Source: Actinomycetota bacterium
Lineage (GTDB): Bacteria > Actinomycetota > Acidimicrobiia > Acidimicrobiales > Ilumatobacteraceae
Assembly: GCA_016870295.1 (NCBI GenBank)
Contig: VGBY01000028.1
Location: 1-10,098 of the forward strand
Length of the DNA stretch: 10,098 bases
Direction of reading: 5' to 3'
The first letter of the stretch is position 1; every line of letters starts with the position of its first letter. The notes below the pieces were generated by a model. The model saw only the letters and a program-made list of their open reading frames with translations, was not told where the DNA came from and ran no database searches. Shown here piece after piece: positions 1 through 6,199 of the stretch. A program made the translations under genes and the position numbers.

Positions 1-7
1 AACCACC

Positions 8-316
8 ATGTACACCCTCGGAGCACTTCTCCTGGCAGCAATCCTGCTCGGCGCGGTCGTGTCGGTCATCGACTCGGTCCTTCGCCTCGTAGGTCTCCAC
101 GGAATGATCGCCAAGATCCCCGTCGTCGGGGCGCACTGGGGCCTCATCATCAGCGTGCTGATGGTCTGGCTGACCGACGTGAACCTCGCCGCCAACTGGG
201 GCCTCGGATTCAGTGACGACTGGATGGTGTGGGTCGCCAACGGCGCCATCATCTACGGCATGATTCCGGTCAAGGATGCAGCGATCTCGATGATCAACAA
301 GGGATTCAGGATGTAA
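8..316 (+). CDS. small multi-pass membrane protein, unknown function
   Basis: I do not recognise this 102-residue protein. Hydrophobic stretches lie at about residues 4-28, 44-66 and, more weakly, 72-88, so two or three membrane-spanning helices are likely. Polar or charged loops lie between them, and the short C-terminal tail is basic (Lys-Gly-Phe-Arg). Size and hydropathy recall phage holins, but no lysis or phage gene is nearby, so I do not call it one. Only seven bases precede the ATG in this window. No in-frame stop is visible there, so the true start could lie further upstream. Its stop codon (314-316) lies inside the 3' end of the convergent asparaginase gene, giving an 11-base tail-to-tail overlap. 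Strong third-position G/C bias supports it being a real gene. Confidence 0.7.
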   Translation: MYTLGALLLAAILLGAVVSVIDSVLRLVGLHGMIAKIPVVGAHWGLIISVLMVWLTDVNLAANWGLGFSDDWMVWVANGAIIYGMIPVKDAAISMINKGFRM

Positions 317-1271
317 CGAGCGGCCCAGCCGCTACGCACAACCCGACCCGGCGACCGTGCCCCCAGACGGGGGAGTCCCACGTCGCCGGGTCGACCTTTT
401 CTAGGCCGACCCCCAGCCGCGTGAGCGCGGCGTGCATCACCGGTGGTCGAGCGCGATTCGCACCATCGCTCACCTTGAGTGCAACAGCCCGACCATCGGG
501 CAACCCCACGGCAAACACCGCTTCAGCACCGTCTTTGGCCACCAGACCAGGCACGCCCTGCATGAGTCGCGTTACATCGCGGGTTGGCCCGCCGACCATC
601 TCGGGGTGCAACGTCATTGCCTGAGCAACGTGGTGGGCGGCCGTGCCGGGCTGCGCCGTTGCCACCGCGCGAAACGCCCGCGCCAAACCAACGAGCGACA
701 TCGCATGCGCCGGCGCACCACACCCATCAACACCGATGTGGGCTGCAGGCTCCCCGGCCAGTGAAGGGATTGTTGCAGTGATGTGCCGCTGCAGCGGATG
801 ATCCGGCGACAGATAACTCTCATCGTGTGTCCACCCGGCCGCAACGCACGTGGCCAACATGCCGGAGTGCTTGCCGGAGCAGTTCATCTGCAGTGGTGTG
901 CGCTTCTTACCGTCGCGAATTGCTTGTTCGTGCTCGGCTTCGTCGAGCGGGTAGTCGTGTGTGTTGCCGAGGGATGATTCGTCGAGCCCGGCTCTCTGCA
1001 AAATCTCGCTCGCGGCGGCAAGGTGTTCGGGGCGGCCATCGTGACTCGCACACACCAGTGCCAACAAGTGCGGCGGTAAGTCGAGACCAACAGTCACCAT
1101 TGCCGTTGCTTGCAGCGGCTTCATCGACGAGCGTGGGTACACGACCATGTTCGGGTTACCGACGCTGAATGCAATCGAACCATCGCGTTCGAGCGCGACG
1201 ACTGCGCCGAAGTGCTGTGATTCAATCAGGTCACTACGTCGTGTGACGGCGAGCAGTTCGTAGTCAGTCAT
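306..1271 (-). CDS. L-asparaginase II family (Rhizobium etli ReAV type)
   Basis: This 321-residue enzyme is expected to hydrolyse L-asparagine to aspartate and ammonia in the cytoplasm; no signal peptide is seen. It belongs to the asparaginase II family typified by the inducible R. etli enzyme, a serine-beta-lactamase-like fold unrelated to E. coli AnsA/AnsB. Visible motifs are YPRSSMKP with Ser48 and Lys51 (the first Ser-Lys pair of the family), ASHDG with Ser76, NCSGKHSGM with Cys131 and Lys134, and DGCGAPA with Cys184. The two cysteines and Lys134 match the family's zinc site. Length is near normal and all key residues are present, so activity is likely. The gene lies 42 bases after the secreted protease gene on the same strand, so co-transcription is plausible and fits nitrogen scavenging. 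No Shine-Dalgarno is visible; a seven-codon mini-ORF overlaps the start. Its 3' end overlaps the convergent membrane gene. Confidence 0.93.
   Translation of the reverse strand: MTDYELLAVTRRSDLIESQHFGAVVALERDGSIAFSVGNPNMVVYPRSSMKPLQATAMVTVGLDLPPHLLALVCASHDGRPEHLAAASEILQRAGLDESSLGNTHDYPLDEAEHEQAIRDGKKRTPLQMNCSGKHSGMLATCVAAGWTHDESYLSPDHPLQRHITATIPSLAGEPAAHIGVDGCGAPAHAMSLVGLARAFRAVATAQPGTAAHHVAQAMTLHPEMVGGPTRDVTRLMQGVPGLVAKDGAEAVFAVGLPDGRAVALKVSDGANRARPPVMHAALTRLGVGLEKVDPATWDSPVWGHGRRVGLCVAAGPLVTS
319..412. repeat. three inverted repeats in the convergent gene ends
   Basis: Three hairpin-forming repeats lie close together. AGCGGC/GCCGCT (319-324 and 328-333) has a three-base loop. CCCCC/GGGGG (360-364 and 369-373) has a four-base loop. 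A ten-base arm pair lies at 388-397 and 403-412. The last is fully paired in minus-strand RNA, with one G-U, but has one mismatch in plus-strand RNA. The first begins two bases after the stop of the membrane-protein gene. All lie inside the last 100 bases of the asparaginase coding region. No T-tract follows any of them on either strand, so they are not classical intrinsic terminators. They could still slow or end convergent transcription, or simply reflect GC-rich coding sequence. Confidence 0.4.
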
Positions 1272-1291
1272 GTGGTGAGTGCTTCGGTCAT
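1268..1291 (-). other. possible seven-codon upstream ORF
   Basis: On the minus strand an ATG at 1291-1289 opens a short frame (MTEALTT) whose TGA (1270-1268) overlaps the asparaginase ATG (1271-1269) as ATGA. The asparaginase start has no Shine-Dalgarno of its own, so reinitiation after this mini-ORF is one way it could be translated. The mini-ORF also lacks an obvious ribosome-binding site, and chance is a fair explanation. Confidence 0.2.
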
Positions 1292-1313
1292 GTTGCGAGC
1301 CGTGACCAAGTGA

Positions 1314-2936
1314 CTATTTCACTGCCAGGTTGTAAACACCGGTCGAGGTGGCGTCGGTGCGAGTGATGGTGATCTTCACGCGACAGGTGCCCGGCTTGCT
1401 GAATGTCAAACGTTTGCTCTTGGTATTGATTGCGCAATATGGTTTCGACTGTGTGGTTGGGGTGATGACCAATTTTGTGATCGCGGTCTTATCAATCACG
1501 AGATTATTGAGCAGTGCGTTCGTCGACAATGAAGTTGAGCGCCCGAAGACCGGCGTCGTGAATGATTGTGTGGCGCCGACCGTGGTGCCACTCGCATTCG
1601 TGGCCGCCAGCCTCCAGTAGTACGTGGCGCCCGCCTCGAGCGCCGCGATCGGCACCGACAAGCTCGCCGTCTCGCCGCCCGTTACGTCTCCGGCGACGAC
1701 CGTGCCGTCAAGAACCGAAAAGTCGGGCAGGCGCGAATACTGGAAGAACGCCTGGGTGGCGACCGAGTTGGCATTCACCGTGCCACTCAACACCGCGCTG
1801 TCAGATGCAACCGCACTCGCAGAGACACTGGTGACGATCGGTAAGCCACCGAGCGTGGTGAACTGCGCGACCGCGCCGCTCACCGTGCCGGCGAGGTTCG
1901 TCGCGTTCGCCCGGAAGTAGTACACGTTGCCCGGTACGAGGTTGATGATTGCTGTTTCGATGGCGGTCGGCGCAGTGCCGGTTACCTGACCCGCGTCAAC
2001 CGTGATCGTTGCACCACTCAAGTCGGGTTGCAGTCCGTAGGTGAACGACACCGTCGTCAACAAGTTGTTGCCGACTGCCGTTGCACTGAGTATCGCACTC
2101 GTCGTGCTGACTCCCGTGGCCGAACCGGTGGTGACGAGCGGCAGCACTGCAGTGTTCGTGAGTTCAAGCGTGCGCTTCACCAAGTCGGGAAACGCAGATG
2201 GAATGAACCCGGTCATCGACGGTCGGCTGGATGCCGAGCACGGCCCCGAGGCGGCGGAGTTGATGCCGATCAGCACAAGTTCGTTGCCGACGCGCGTGAT
2301 GACGGGCCCGCCCGAGTCTCCTGAGCAGATGCCCGTCGTTGCCGTTTGTGCCGCAGTGAAACTTCCGGGCCAAGAGGGGTAGACGCTGAGAGGTTGATCG
2401 ATCGAGTTCGGCACCGTGCTTGATGTGCCGGTCGATGAAGTGCGGCCGTAGCCAAGGAATGTGACGACACGGCCCTCCCGCGACCATGCCGCCACCTCGT
2501 TCGTGGTGGCGAGTCGCGAGATGGAAACACCGGTCATCTCGCTGCCAAGCACGAGAAAGGCGATGTCGTCGGCTTGCGAGTACTCGCCAAGTTTCCGCCA
2601 TCCGTCGACGGTGATGATTGAACTCTGGGAGACGGTTTGTGGCGACTGTTGGGTGTTCACGCCAGGTGCGTAGATGGAAATCGGTCGTGTCGTCACGGTG
2701 CCGGAGCTGTTGACCACACAATGGGCGGCAGTTACGACGATGCGACTCGTCCACAGTGCACCGCTACAGCTGCTGCTGCCATTGAGAATTCGCACCACTG
2801 CCGTGTTGCCGACCGCCGACGAGCCACCGACGACTGCGTATGTCGGCTGGGCACTCATCATTAGCGAAGTGACAGCGACGCACATCGCCGTCGCAACTCG
2901 GCGCCACACCCCGAGCGGCGTGTGAGATTGCGCCAT
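1314..2936 (-). CDS. secreted trypsin-fold (S1) serine protease with two FN3-like domains
   Basis: This is a 540-residue exported protease. Residues 1-34 form a signal peptide (basic start, hydrophobic core about 15-29, Pro-Thr-Tyr-Ala before the cut). The S1 domain spans about 35-255. Its triad is His72 (TAAHC), Asp124 (ADDIAFL) and Ser208 (GDSGGP), with expected disulfides Cys57-Cys73 and Cys204-Cys233. The residue at the primary-specificity position, six before the catalytic serine, is Gly202 rather than Asp. Cleavage after Lys/Arg is therefore not expected, and broader elastase- or chymotrypsin-like specificity is more likely. Two fibronectin-III-like domains follow (about 264-362 and 365-461); each has a VYYFRA/TYYWRL-type strand and ends in an FTT strand. 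A C-terminal module (about 470-540) carries two cysteines in a YCAIN...PGTCRV pattern. No LPXTG or membrane anchor is seen. The ATG has a TAGCCT -10 box six bases upstream and no Shine-Dalgarno, suggesting a leaderless mRNA. Confidence 0.92.
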   Translation of the reverse strand: MAQSHTPLGVWRRVATAMCVAVTSLMMSAQPTYAVVGGSSAVGNTAVVRILNGSSSCSGALWTSRIVVTAAHCVVNSSGTVTTRPISIYAPGVNTQQSPQTVSQSSIITVDGWRKLGEYSQADDIAFLVLGSEMTGVSISRLATTNEVAAWSREGRVVTFLGYGRTSSTGTSSTVPNSIDQPLSVYPSWPGSFTAAQTATTGICSGDSGGPVITRVGNELVLIGINSAASGPCSASSRPSMTGFIPSAFPDLVKRTLELTNTAVLPLVTTGSATGVSTTSAILSATAVGNNLLTTVSFTYGLQPDLSGATITVDAGQVTGTAPTAIETAIINLVPGNVYYFRANATNLAGTVSGAVAQFTTLGGLPIVTSVSASAVASDSAVLSGTVNANSVATQAFFQYSRLPDFSVLDGTVVAGDVTGGETASLSVPIAALEAGATYYWRLAATNASGTTVGATQSFTTPVFGRSTSLSTNALLNNLVIDKTAITKLVITPTTQSKPYCAINTKSKRLTFSKPGTCRVKITITRTDATSTGVYNLAVK

Positions 2937-2948
2937 GCGCTCAGGCTA
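2937..2948 (-). promoter_or_regulatory. leaderless -10 promoter element for the protease gene
   Basis: Reading the minus strand, TAGCCT (2948-2943) fits the actinobacterial TANNNT -10 pattern and is followed by GAGCGC and then the ATG at 2936. That spacing puts transcription initiation at the A of the start codon. No Shine-Dalgarno and no clear TTGACA-like -35 are present. It mirrors the element of the divergent gene at 2971-2982. Confidence 0.5.
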
Positions 2949-2970
2949 TGAGACCAGGAGAGCGCATCGT

Positions 2971-2982
2971 TAGGCTCAGCGC
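2971..2982 (+). promoter_or_regulatory. leaderless -10 promoter element for the 56-residue gene
   Basis: TAGGCT (2971-2976) fits TANNNT and is followed by CAGCGC and the ATG at 2983, so transcription should begin at the start codon. An AGGAG at 2956-2960 is 22 bases from the ATG, too far to act as its ribosome-binding site. No convincing -35 is seen. The element is a near-perfect inverted copy of the one serving the protease gene. Confidence 0.5.
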
Positions 2983-3153
2983 ATGACGTTTGACAAACCC
3001 GCACCCGACTTGGCAAAAATTCACGCAGCGTGGGAGAAGTGGGAAAAGGGCGAAGAGCAGCCGGGGCGCACCTTGGCATCATTGAAGACCGCTGGGCTCG
3101 ACACGGTGATCAAGTCGCTGGTGGAAAGCGGTTGGAAGCCTGCACAGCAATAG
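2983..3153 (+). CDS. small soluble protein of 56 residues, unknown function
   Basis: I do not recognise a named family. The protein starts MTFDKPAPDLAKIH, continues through a Trp- and Glu-rich helix (about residues 10-25, AAWEKWEKGEE) and then LASLKTAGLDTVIKSLVESGWKP, and is rich in charged residues with no membrane segment. It looks like two or three amphipathic helices. Three points support a real gene: codon bias matches the neighbours, the ATG sits at the correct distance from a leaderless-type -10 box, and the stop lies nine bases before the Nudix gene, so the two are probably one transcript. My impression that similar short proteins occur in other actinobacteria is from memory and unverified. 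No function can be assigned. Confidence 0.75.
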   Translation: MTFDKPAPDLAKIHAAWEKWEKGEEQPGRTLASLKTAGLDTVIKSLVESGWKPAQQ

Positions 3154-3162
3154 CTGAACCGG

Positions 3163-3840
3163 ATGTCAAACCCGTCGCGCCGCCCGGGCGGTCGTCAAAC
3201 ACTGCCGCGCCCGCTGCAATGGCGTGAACTGTCGCACTCGCCATGGTCGCGCCTCGATCTCTCGGCGCTGGGCGACATCGATGCGATTGAAAGTGCGCTC
3301 CAAAACCATCGACCAAACCCCGAGTCGCAACAACCGCCGGCCCATGCCCAACCGTCGGCGGTGTTGGTGCCGCTCTTTGTGGCAGCCGACGGCCCCCGGG
3401 TGTTGCTGACGCGACGATCGGAGTCGCTCAACTCACACAAGGGGCAGATTGCCTTCCCGGGCGGTCGTCTCGAAGCAGGGGAGTCGTCGCTAGACGCTGC
3501 AATGCGTGAAACTCGGGAGGAAATCGGCATCGACGCATCAACGGCCCGCGTTGTCGGAGAACTTCCCGCGCACCGCACCATTTCCAGCTCGAGCCATATC
3601 GTGCCGCATGTCGTGCGGTTGCCCAGCGAGCCGCAGCAATTTGCGCTGAACGGCGAAGTTGATCGCGTGTTCAGCGTGTCATTGGGGGAACTGGTGCGCG
3701 CCGACACCTTCGTGCAAGAGCACTGGGTGTTTCAGGATCGCGAAGTTGTGGTGCCGATGTTCTACCTCGATGACGAAACGATTTGGGGTGCAACGGCACG
3801 CATGCTGCAAGAACTCATCCTGCTGGCGGTGTCCCGCTAG
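3163..3840 (+). CDS. Nudix hydrolase, CoA pyrophosphatase type
   Basis: This 225-residue protein carries an intact Nudix box at residues 101-123: Gly101, Glu107, then RETREEIGI with Glu116, Glu119 and Glu120 positioned for metal binding. Just before it, residues 81-101 (LLTRRSESLNSHKGQIAFPGG) match the extra motif of the CoA-diphosphatase subgroup (E. coli NudL/YeaB, yeast Pcd1). The expected reaction is hydrolysis of CoA or acyl-CoA to phosphopantetheine species and 3',5'-ADP in the cytoplasm. Subfamily motifs suggest this substrate but do not prove it. The N-terminal 60 residues are basic, Pro/Gln-rich and probably flexible. No strong Shine-Dalgarno precedes the ATG, which lies nine bases after the stop of the 56-residue gene, so translation may depend on that upstream gene. 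It is convergent with the phospholipase gene, with a 26-base gap. Confidence 0.9.
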   Translation: MSNPSRRPGGRQTLPRPLQWRELSHSPWSRLDLSALGDIDAIESALQNHRPNPESQQPPAHAQPSAVLVPLFVAADGPRVLLTRRSESLNSHKGQIAFPGGRLEAGESSLDAAMRETREEIGIDASTARVVGELPAHRTISSSSHIVPHVVRLPSEPQQFALNGEVDRVFSVSLGELVRADTFVQEHWVFQDREVVVPMFYLDDETIWGATARMLQELILLAVSR

Positions 3841-3866
3841 TTGTTGGCGGTTTCTCGTTCAATCAC

Positions 3867-4349
3867 TCACGGACCCGCCGCGAGTCGTACCGCGTGAAAA
3901 AACACCACGACCCACGCGTCACACCGCAGTCGCTCGCTGTGCCGCCGTCGTGCACATGACGCTTGCAGGTCGCGCTGAAATTGGTCATCGACCGCGGCGC
4001 GCAATGTTGCATCCCACACCACACCCAGATTGAGCCGTGCCAACACTGAGTAGTTGGCGTAGGCGAGATCGTGCCGCTCGCATGCCACGCGAAAGTCGAA
4101 CGACGCACCGCGGCTGCCGATGAGTGGCGCGGAACAGCCGTCAGAGGCGGTGATCAACCAGCGATGAAGTCGCTTTGCGCGCGATCGCTCAACTCGAAAC
4201 CGCGTCAGTGGAGTGTCAAAGACCAGCCCATCGACGATGTGCCGATCAGGCGTTGTTGTCGAGGGAAGTTCGTTCGACGATGTGGCGTTGGCTGTGACCG
4301 GATTGGTCGATAGCAGCGCAGCGACGAGGCATGCGGCAAACCGACGCAT
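3867..4349 (-). CDS. secreted prokaryotic phospholipase A2
   Basis: This is a predicted exported enzyme of 160 residues that should release the sn-2 fatty acid from phospholipids, using calcium. Residues 1-22 form a signal peptide (MRR, hydrophobic core, Val-Thr-Ala-Asn-Ala). The core matches the bacterial PLA2 family known from Streptomyces violaceoruber. It has DGCSAP with Cys72, then ACERHDLAYANY with Cys90, catalytic His93 and metal-binding Asp94, then AVDDQFQRDL with the supporting Asp121/122. Cys132 and Cys143 form a likely second disulfide. The reading frame could open at a GTG (4355), but that GTG overlaps the Shine-Dalgarno AGGAGG (4360-4355). The ATG at 4349 sits five bases after it and is clearly the better start. 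The gene follows ribH by 57 bases on the same strand, with no obvious metabolic link. A hairpin covers part of its ribosome-binding site. Confidence 0.85.
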   Translation of the reverse strand: MRRFAACLVAALLSTNPVTANATSSNELPSTTTPDRHIVDGLVFDTPLTRFRVERSRAKRLHRWLITASDGCSAPLIGSRGASFDFRVACERHDLAYANYSVLARLNLGVVWDATLRAAVDDQFQRDLQASCARRRHSERLRCDAWVVVFFHAVRLAAGP

Positions 4350-4356
4350 GGGCACC

Positions 4357-4380
4357 TCCTGGTGGGAACCCCCACCAGAA
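4357..4380 (-). promoter_or_regulatory. hairpin overlapping the phospholipase ribosome-binding site
   Basis: In minus-strand RNA, 4380-4371 pairs with 4366-4357 around a GGTT loop. This gives eight Watson-Crick pairs plus one G-U and one A-U at the base. The 3' arm contains AGGA of the AGGAGG Shine-Dalgarno (4360-4355). No T-tract follows, so it is unlikely to be an intrinsic terminator after ribH. Limiting translation of the phospholipase is the more natural role. No known riboswitch class is recognisable. Confidence 0.5.
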
Positions 4381-4406
4381 CGGTGTGTGCACGAAGGGCG
4401 CTGTGG

Positions 4407-4859
4407 CTACTTCCAGCGGCGCATGGTGGAGACCATCTCGATCGCCACTTCAGCGGCTTCAAATCCCTTGTTCGTGTCGTCGGGTCGCGAGCGCTCGGCC
4501 GCCTGCTCGACGTTTTCCACCGTGAGTACACCGAAACCGATCGGCACGAGTGTTTCTAGTTGCACTTGCATGATGCCCTCGGCACACGGCCCTGCAACGT
4601 ATTCGAAGTGCGCGGTATCGCCGCGAATCACCGCGCCGAGCGTTACAAGGGCGTCGTACTTGCGGGAGAGCGCCATCAACCGTGTCATCACCGGGATTTC
4701 GTACGCACCAGGCACCCAGAACACCTCGATGTTCTTGTCTTTCACGCCATGTTTGGCGAGCCCACGCTTGGCGCCATCAAGCAGTGCATTGACGACGAAC
4801 TCGTTGAATCGCGAGCAGACGATCCCGACCTTCAGTGATTGCAGTTTGCGTTGATTCAT
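4407..4859 (-). CDS. ribH: 6,7-dimethyl-8-ribityllumazine synthase
   Basis: RibH condenses 5-amino-6-ribitylamino-uracil with 3,4-dihydroxy-2-butanone 4-phosphate to give ribityllumazine, the penultimate step of riboflavin synthesis, and usually assembles as pentamers or icosahedral shells. The 150-residue protein is normal length. Visible family motifs are SRFNEFV (about 16-22) for pyrimidine binding, WVPGAYEIP (48-56), and GAVIRGDTAHFEYV (75-88) with His84 as the conserved catalytic-site histidine. Others are the VPIGFGVLTVEN strand (105-116) and the Asn-Lys-Gly segment near 130-132. Its ATG overlaps the ribBA stop codon as ATGA (4859-4856), so it is translationally coupled and falls under the FMN riboswitch far upstream. 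Nothing is missing or odd in it. Confidence 0.97.
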   Translation of the reverse strand: MNQRKLQSLKVGIVCSRFNEFVVNALLDGAKRGLAKHGVKDKNIEVFWVPGAYEIPVMTRLMALSRKYDALVTLGAVIRGDTAHFEYVAGPCAEGIMQVQLETLVPIGFGVLTVENVEQAAERSRPDDTNKGFEAAEVAIEMVSTMRRWK

Positions 4860-6199
4860 GAGCGCTTGCCCTTCTTGTCGGATTGATTGCTGGTGTCGCC
4901 AACGTCGGCGTTGTTGCCGGTGCGATCATCGTGCGTCAGCAAGTGCCCGAGGCGGTCGCGCTTGGTGGAGAGGTACGTGCGGTTCTCATCGGTCATCACG
5001 CTGACGATCGGCACACGCTCGACCACGCTCAGCCCGTATCCGGCGATGCCACCGTATTTTGCGGGGTTGTTCGTCATCAGGCGTAATTCCGTCGCCCCGA
5101 GATCGGCGAGAATCTGCGCACCGATGCCGTACTCGCGGTTGTCGACGGGCAAACCGAGTTGCACGTTGGCATCAACCGTGTCGAGGCCCTGGTCTTGCAG
5201 GGAGTAGGCACGAATCTTGTGACCGATGCCGATGCCGCGACCCTCGTGCCCGCGCAGATACACCAGCACGCCGCGACCATCGTCGGCGATGAGTTGCATC
5301 GCTGCAGAGAGTTGATCACCACAATCACAACGCAGACTGCCAAAGACGTCACCAGTCAGGCACTCGCTGTGCACGCGTGTGAGCAGTGGCTGGCCGTTTG
5401 CTACATCACCTCGTACGAAGGCGAGGTGCTCGATGCCATCGAGTGTCGACCGGTAGGCGACGCACTCGAATTCGCCCCATTGCGTGGGCACGCGCGCCGA
5501 GCCGATGCGCTCGACAAGGCGTTCCTTCTTTCGACGCCACTCGACGAGTTCGGCAATCGAAGACAACAGCAGCCCGTGCCGCTGGCAGAACTCGATGAGT
5601 TGCGGCAATCGGGCCATCGTGCCGTCGTCGTTTTGAATCTCGCAGATGACTCCGGCGGGTACGCATCCCGCCAATCGCGCGAGGTCGACGGCGGCCTCGG
5701 TGTGGCCGGCACGCTTCAACACGCCACCATCGCGGGCGCGCAGCGGGAACACATGGCCAGGCCGGGCGAACGCCTCGTAACCGACCGAGGGGTTGGCGAG
5801 GGCAGCAATAGTGAGCGCGCGATCAGCAGCCGAGATTCCGGTGCTGGTGCCCTCGAGCAGGTCGACCGACACGGTAAAGGCTGTGCGGTGGCTTTCGGTG
5901 TTGTGATCCACCATCATCGGCAGGCGCAACTCGTCGCAGCGCTCACCAGTGAGCGGTGCCACTACCACGCCCGACGTATGGCGGATGATGAACGCGAGTT
6001 TCTCGGGCGTCACATATTGGGCTGCCATGATGAGGTCGCCCTCGTTCTCGCGGTCTTCGTCGTCGACGAGCACCACCATTTCGCCATGCCCGATGGCGGC
6101 GATCACGTCGTCGATTGGCGCGAACACGTCGTCAATCGGCGCGAGAGCGCTTGTGTCACTGCGCCGACGGTTGCCCTGTGCGCTCAGATTGGTGGTCAT
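4856..6199 (-). CDS. ribBA: bifunctional DHBP synthase / GTP cyclohydrolase II
   Basis: This 447-residue fusion makes both riboflavin precursors. The N-terminal RibB domain (about 22-222) converts ribulose 5-phosphate to 3,4-dihydroxy-2-butanone 4-phosphate; it shows DDEDRENEGDL (46-56, acidic metal site), RHTSG (73-77) and RAGHTEAAVDL (163-173, with His166). The C-terminal RibA domain (about 230-422) opens GTP; zinc ligands are Cys280, Cys291 and Cys293, followed by RGHEGRGIG (316-324) and DNREYGIGAQ (353-362). The frame extends upstream to 6277, but the ATG at 6199 forms an ATGA overlap with the ribD stop and is the expected start. Two oddities are visible. The N-terminus contains a tandem seven-residue duplication, APIDDVF/APIDDVI (20-33). 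The last 26 residues are a polar tail (Asp, Asn, Lys, Ser) beyond the RibA fold. The overlap with ribH gives tight coupling. Confidence 0.97.
   Translation of the reverse strand: MTTNLSAQGNRRRSDTSALAPIDDVFAPIDDVIAAIGHGEMVVLVDDEDRENEGDLIMAAQYVTPEKLAFIIRHTSGVVVAPLTGERCDELRLPMMVDHNTESHRTAFTVSVDLLEGTSTGISAADRALTIAALANPSVGYEAFARPGHVFPLRARDGGVLKRAGHTEAAVDLARLAGCVPAGVICEIQNDDGTMARLPQLIEFCQRHGLLLSSIAELVEWRRKKERLVERIGSARVPTQWGEFECVAYRSTLDGIEHLAFVRGDVANGQPLLTRVHSECLTGDVFGSLRCDCGDQLSAAMQLIADDGRGVLVYLRGHEGRGIGIGHKIRAYSLQDQGLDTVDANVQLGLPVDNREYGIGAQILADLGATELRLMTNNPAKYGGIAGYGLSVVERVPIVSVMTDENRTYLSTKRDRLGHLLTHDDRTGNNADVGDTSNQSDKKGKRS
6104..6145 (-). repeat. 21-base tandem duplication within ribBA
   Basis: Bases 6104-6124 and 6125-6145 are adjacent copies that match at 18 of 21 positions. 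In the ribBA frame they encode APIDDV twice; two of the three differences are silent and the third changes Leu to Phe. The pattern indicates an older in-frame duplication that has since been held at the protein level. Confidence 0.85.

Noticed and set aside
8..316. Phage holin and prophage remnant
   Set aside because: Size and helices fit loosely, but no endolysin, integrase, attachment repeat or other phage gene is in the window.
2164..2754. Alternative minus-strand frame of 196 codons inside the protease gene
   Set aside because: It is a shifted frame of the intact S1 protease, Arg/His-rich with no domain; the protease frame is uninterrupted, so no frameshift is implied.
4350..4355. GTG start for the phospholipase at 4355
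   Set aside because: The GTG overlaps the last base of AGGAGG; the ATG at 4349 has ideal five-base spacing.
4371..4406. Intrinsic terminator after ribH
   Set aside because: The only strong hairpin there has no following T-tract and overlaps the next gene's ribosome-binding site.
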